A stretch of DNA of 64,000 bases from assembly GCA_012960035.1 (NCBI GenBank), contig DUBZ01000112.1, positions 154,922 through 218,921 of the forward strand. The letters are read 5' to 3'. The stretch is from Myxococcales bacterium. GTDB lineage: Bacteria > Myxococcota_A > UBA9160 > UBA4427. This document shows positions 63,441-64,000 of this stretch, piece by piece; position 1 is the first letter of the stretch; each line of letters begins with the position of its first letter. A model generated the notes under the pieces. That model saw only the letters and a program-made list of their open reading frames with translations, was not told the DNA's origin and made no database searches. A program made the translations under genes and the position numbers.

Positions 63441-64000
63441 CTAGGGCTGTTTGCGACCGCGTTGCCTGCGTGCCAGTCCGGCGAAGGCTGTGGCGCCGAG
63501 CGTGAACACCGTCACGAAAAGGACGGTGGGTGACGCCGACGGAACGTTGAGAGGCGTCGCGTGGAGTCCGAGGCAGACCTGCGCCTGGCAGAGCGCGCCG
63601 TCTGTGCAGTCGAGGTCGGTCTGACACTCGACGCAACCCGCCAGGGTGTCGTCGCAAAGAGGCGTTGGTGATTCGCAGGTCGGTGCCGCACCGAGATCGC
63701 AGACGCCGGCGTTGCAGATTTCCGTGCCGTCGCAGAAGGCACCGTTGCTGCAGTCGAGGTCGACCAGACACGCCGAGCAATTGCCGATCGCCTCGTCACA
63801 CAAGGGCGTCGATCCAGTGCACTGGGGTGGAGAGCCTGATTCACACAGGCCGGCATTGCAGGTTTCGTCGCCATTGCAGTAGACGCCGTCATCGCACAGT
63901 GCCGGATCGAATTGATCGCTCGGGCAGGTGTCCGTGATGCCATCGCAGGACTCGGCCACGTCGCACTCGCCCGTGGCGGCGCGGCAGACGGCGGTGAGCT
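63441..64000 (-). CDS. Cys-rich repeat surface protein, C-terminal part (cut by window edge)
   Basis: The minus strand is open to the window end and reads VCRAATGECDVAESCDG, then repeats such as CNGDETCNAGLCESGSPPQC and CDGTEICNAGVCDLGAAPTC: the GxEtCnaGvC pattern of disintegrin/EGF-like Cys-rich repeats common in Deltaproteobacteria. The C-terminus has VPSASPTVLFVTVFTLGAT, AFAGLARR and a basic tail, a membrane-anchor/sorting-type end like those of MYXO-CTERM or PEP-CTERM proteins. The start lies outside. Confidence 0.75.
   Translation of the reverse strand, partial: LTAVCRAATGECDVAESCDGITDTCPSDQFDPALCDDGVYCNGDETCNAGLCESGSPPQCTGSTPLCDEAIGNCSACLVDLDCSNGAFCDGTEICNAGVCDLGAAPTCESPTPLCDDTLAGCVECQTDLDCTDGALCQAQVCLGLHATPLNVPSASPTVLFVTVFTLGATAFAGLARRQRGRKQP

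Overview
The window looks like a chromosomal segment of a GC-rich, Gram-negative, environmental bacterium, most probably an uncultured deltaproteobacterial/Myxococcota-like lineage. This placement is inference. It rests on the mix of CoA-ester lipid-catabolism genes, DUF3556, DUF3445 and sulfotransferase genes, PEP-CTERM-type C-termini, Cys-rich EGF/disintegrin-like repeats, outer-membrane lipoproteins, strong GAGG-type ribosome binding sites and frequent GTG/TTG starts. No rRNA, tRNA, CRISPR array or replication origin was found.

Positions 1-25.6 kb form a dense region of lipid/hydrophobic-substrate metabolism: the 5' end of a P450, then a long co-directional run (sulfotransferase, DUF1214, quinone oxidoreductase, SDR, enoyl-CoA hydratase, phosphotransferase, HSWG protein, DUF3556 membrane protein, aldehyde dehydrogenase, CMD protein, BioA-type aminotransferase). 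A TetR/carotenoid-oxygenase/enoyl-CoA hydratase/MBL unit follows, then thioesterase, GST, heme-type N-demethylase (DUF3445), SDR, acyl-CoA synthetase and N-acyl-amino-acid-type amidohydrolase. The likely shared theme is activation and oxidation of hydrophobic substrates as CoA esters. From 26 to 39.5 kb come a DEAD-box helicase, another enoyl-CoA hydratase, a MocA-type oxidoreductase, a lipoprotein-like sulfatase, a two-domain VOC protein, an ICMT-like methyltransferase and three envelope/glycan genes (two GT-C glycosyltransferases, one zinc-ribbon methyltransferase).

From about 39.7 to 58 kb the window is a mosaic accessory region full of broken genes. Its centre is an operon on the minus strand (45634 down to 41618): a small acidic protein, a VTC-domain polyphosphate polymerase, a DUF4956 membrane protein, an HlyD-like periplasmic adaptor and a TolC-like outer-membrane lipoprotein. 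I read this as a candidate envelope-spanning machine that makes and exports an anionic polymer, probably polyphosphate. A second, collapsed copy lies at 51457-51649, directly behind a lamin-tail-domain PEP-CTERM protein: the start of a VTC gene is joined to the end of a TolC gene, in the same gene order. The same inverted repeat (TTTGGGA, 5-6 nt, TCCCAAA) sits 70-100 nt upstream of three transcription units: the polymerase operon, the lamin-tail gene and a repeat-bearing lipoprotein gene. They therefore look like one regulon.

From 58 to 64 kb there is a DUF1800/DUF1501 secreted pair (the first with dockerin-like and thrombospondin type-3 calcium-binding repeats) and the C-terminal part of a Cys-rich surface protein. 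Gene remnants are unusually frequent: LysR plus flavin reductase, FkbM, VOC, redoxin, Lnt, VTC plus TolC, two IS3 OrfA fragments and two frameshifted membrane proteins.
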